From: Candidatus Coproplasma stercoravium
GTDB taxonomy: Bacteria > Bacillota > Clostridia > Christensenellales > Borkfalkiaceae
DNA: 47,616 nucleotides
Assembly (NCBI GenBank): GCA_018713165.1
Contig: DVFR01000001.1
Location: forward strand, 1 to 47,616
Direction of reading: 5' to 3'
Shown: positions 46,246-47,616 of the stretch, one piece after another
How the letters are laid out: every line of letters begins with the position of its first letter
Position numbering within the stretch: position 1 is the first letter of the stretch
Made by a program: the position numbers and the translations under genes
The notes under the pieces: generated by a model
The model's input: only the letters and a program-made list of their open reading frames with translations
Told to the model about the DNA's origin: nothing
Databases searched by the model: none

Positions 46246-47234
46246 AACTTAATTTAGATGCGAAAACGAATGAAGAACGCAAAGTCAAAGCCTACTTGGA
46301 GGCGAACGCCTTCGAGGCGCTTGCTGGGAAGATCAATAATGGCGTGCGCATCCAAAAGGGCGGCAGAACGCTTATCAACAGAAAGACGCTGGCGGGCTTT
46401 ATGAAATATGCCTGTGACGAGGCGAAAAAGCAAGCGGAGAAAGGCGCGCAGTCCGCCTGTATCGACGATGCCGTTGTATATGGCTGGGCTGTGCATTACT
46501 TCGAGGAAGATTCCATCGAAGGCACGCTCTACAACGAGGACGGCACGGAACACAAGGCACCCGTGCCCAAAGTCACGGCAAAGGCGCCGACGGTGAAAGC
46601 CGCTCCGCCCAAACCGCAGCCGAAGCCGCAAATGTCGATGTTCGACCTGTTGGACGCAAACCCCGAAGAGCCTGCCGCCGAAGAACCGGACGATGAACCT
46701 ACGGACGAAGACTATGCCGAAGCTGCCGAACAACTTGACGAAGAAGAAAAAGCGAAACCGCCTAAACGGACGGTCTCTCCCATGTACCAAAAATATTTGG
46801 ACATACAGGAAAAATACCCGCACGCCGTTGTCGCCATGCGCTTGGGCGACTTCTATGAAGTGTTCGGCAAGAACGCGGAATTACTTGCTAACGAACTACC
46901 CCTCACCCTTACGGGGCGGGACTGCGGGCTTGAAAGCCGCGTGCCGATGATCGGTTTTCCGTACCATACTGCGGAGATGTACTTCGGCAAAATCCTGAGC
47001 AACGGACATACGCTCGTCGTCATGGAAAACGACGATGAAGTACGCGAACTGCCTGCCGAACAAAACGTCGATCTTGAAACGGGCGAAATACTCTCCGAAG
47101 AAGAGATGCGCGAATTTGATGGCGACGTCGATGAACCCGACATTGCGGACGATGAGCCGGATATTTCCGCTTTCGATACGGAAGCGCTTGCCGCGCTGGA
47201 CGAACTGCTCGGCAACGAAATAACATTGAGGTGA
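46242..47234 (+). CDS. PcfK-like protein fused to a MutS mismatch-recognition domain
   Basis: The 330-residue protein has a PcfK-like N-terminus (about 1-100; AYLEANAFEALAGKINNG, MKYACDEAKKQAEKGAQ, VYGWAVHYFEEDSIEGTLYN in outline). A proline-rich linker holds QMSMFDLL (130-137), which resembles the QL[SD]LF peptide that binds the bacterial sliding clamp. An acidic linker follows. Residues 181-262 are a MutS domain I: MYQKYLDIQEKYP, RLGDFYEVFGKNAELLA with the mismatch-wedging Phe204-Tyr-Glu206, LTLTGRD and PMIGFPYHTAEMYFGKIL. The rest of MutS, including the ATPase, is absent. The tail is acidic. It is coupled to gene 6 and 5 bases from pcfJ. Confidence 0.85.
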   Translation: MKLNLDAKTNEERKVKAYLEANAFEALAGKINNGVRIQKGGRTLINRKTLAGFMKYACDEAKKQAEKGAQSACIDDAVVYGWAVHYFEEDSIEGTLYNEDGTEHKAPVPKVTAKAPTVKAAPPKPQPKPQMSMFDLLDANPEEPAAEEPDDEPTDEDYAEAAEQLDEEEKAKPPKRTVSPMYQKYLDIQEKYPHAVVAMRLGDFYEVFGKNAELLANELPLTLTGRDCGLESRVPMIGFPYHTAEMYFGKILSNGHTLVVMENDDEVRELPAEQNVDLETGEILSEEEMREFDGDVDEPDIADDEPDISAFDTEALAALDELLGNEITLR

Positions 47235-47239
47235 TAAAA

Positions 47240-47616
47240 ATGACAGAGAAAGACATCAGACCTATTCCCAACTACATAATGAAAGAGATATACAAACGGG
47301 ATATGAAATCAGAACCGTGGCAGACAAGCATGGTGCGCTATTACGCCTACCTGACCGTATGGAAAAAGGAACTTATAAAAGTTACCGTTGCCGTTTCAAC
47401 GATTAAAGGCAAACAATGGGCTTGCAAGCAAGTCGCCGTACACGGCGTTCATTCTCCGAAATGCTATGTCCGCGATATGGAATATAACTACTTGGGACAC
47501 GGCTTTAACGTCGGCTGGTACGCGGAAGAATTACAGTCGCGCCCCAAACAGTTTGAGGACGGCAAGTGGTATCCCGCCGATACGAGATATTACGATCCCT
47601 ATGCCACGCTCATCAA
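47240..47616 (+). CDS. PcfJ-like protein, cut by the window end
   Basis: Only the first 125 codons are present. The segments PIPNYIMKEIYKRD, RYYAYLTVWKKELIKVTVAV, CKQVAVHGVHSPKCYVRDMEYNYLG in outline and YDPYATLI are those of the PcfJ family, found next to PcfK on conjugative plasmids and integrated elements of Bacillota. Function is unknown; the pair lies with conjugation genes in pCF10. GAGGTGAT precedes the ATG at 47240, 5 bases after the PcfK-like stop. Confidence 0.85.
   Translation, partial: MTEKDIRPIPNYIMKEIYKRDMKSEPWQTSMVRYYAYLTVWKKELIKVTVAVSTIKGKQWACKQVAVHGVHSPKCYVRDMEYNYLGHGFNVGWYAEELQSRPKQFEDGKWYPADTRYYDPYATLI

Larger units (their letters stand above)
43906..47616 (+). mobile_element. 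Left part of a probable integrative conjugative or plasmid-like element
   Basis: From 44276 to the window end all genes are on the plus strand, short, tightly spaced with strong SDs or overlapping, and none is a housekeeping gene. The run ends with PcfK-like and PcfJ-like genes, named after the conjugative plasmid pCF10 and common on mobile elements of Bacillota. The run starts shortly after a tRNA gene. No integrase, relaxase or direct repeat marking an end is visible, so the boundaries are unproven. Confidence 0.65.

Overview
The window looks like a chromosomal segment from a Gram-positive, probably anaerobic member of the Clostridia (Bacillota). The grounds are a secG-rnr-smpB block, a full-length SigK-type sporulation sigma factor, a Rho/Obg/DUF1934 cluster, an EFR1-type flavodoxin-ferredoxin, strong SD sequences, many TTGNNN-N17-TATAAT promoters and a BmrCD-type ABC exporter. 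Most genes are moderately GC-rich. The species cannot be named from sequence alone; an uncultured gut-type lineage is my inference.

Layout. 1-5055 (minus): tyrA, DUF1934, a metallo-beta-lactamase-fold hydrolase, rho (TTG start) and obg, with 4- and 11-base overlaps between the last genes. 5213-9133 (plus): a glycolytic unit pgk-tpiA-gpmI. 9234-11519: a PadR regulator and the one-pass membrane protein it probably controls. 11616-11802: a tandem repeat of hairpin units. 11822-17265: an EamA transporter, secG, rnr, smpB and metA (Glu111, so predicted O-acetyltransferase). 17385-20113 (minus): an HtrA-like lipoprotein protease and a UDPGP-family nucleotidyltransferase. 20222-22236: a structured leader, a Zn-ribbon Nudix hydrolase and a short DUF2207 membrane protein. 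22581-27934: an AT-rich three-gene surface-glycan cassette (GT2-HAD fusion, GT-B-like transferase, CMP-sugar synthetase), probably acquired. 27978-31258 (minus): mazF without a visible antitoxin, the NAD(P)HX repair enzyme, birA, recX. 31379-34622: ilvE, then a coupled pair of PP-loop ATPase and flavodoxin-ferredoxin. 34680-38464 (minus): a P-loop kinase, yigZ, tyrS, a candidate small RNA and sigK. 39167-43475 (minus): a MarR regulator and a heterodimeric ABC exporter. 43831-43905: tRNA-Glu(CTC). 44276 to the end: a run of small tightly packed genes ending in PcfK-like and PcfJ-like proteins, typical of conjugative elements, starting just after the tRNA.

The most unusual items are: (1) a PcfK-like protein carrying a MutS mismatch-recognition domain with an intact FYE motif plus a sliding-clamp-like QMSMF peptide; (2) a 140-bp element present twice (138/140 identical), each copy running into a hairpin whose stem differs but whose loop CGGTC is the same; (3) several terminator hairpins with a shared CACG/CGTG clamp; (4) a candidate stand-alone small RNA upstream of tyrS; (5) a structured leader upstream of the Nudix gene; (6) promoters for tyrA and smpB whose -10 box almost touches the start codon; (7) the PP-loop ATPase/ferredoxin pair. 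Functions for these are inferred, not shown.
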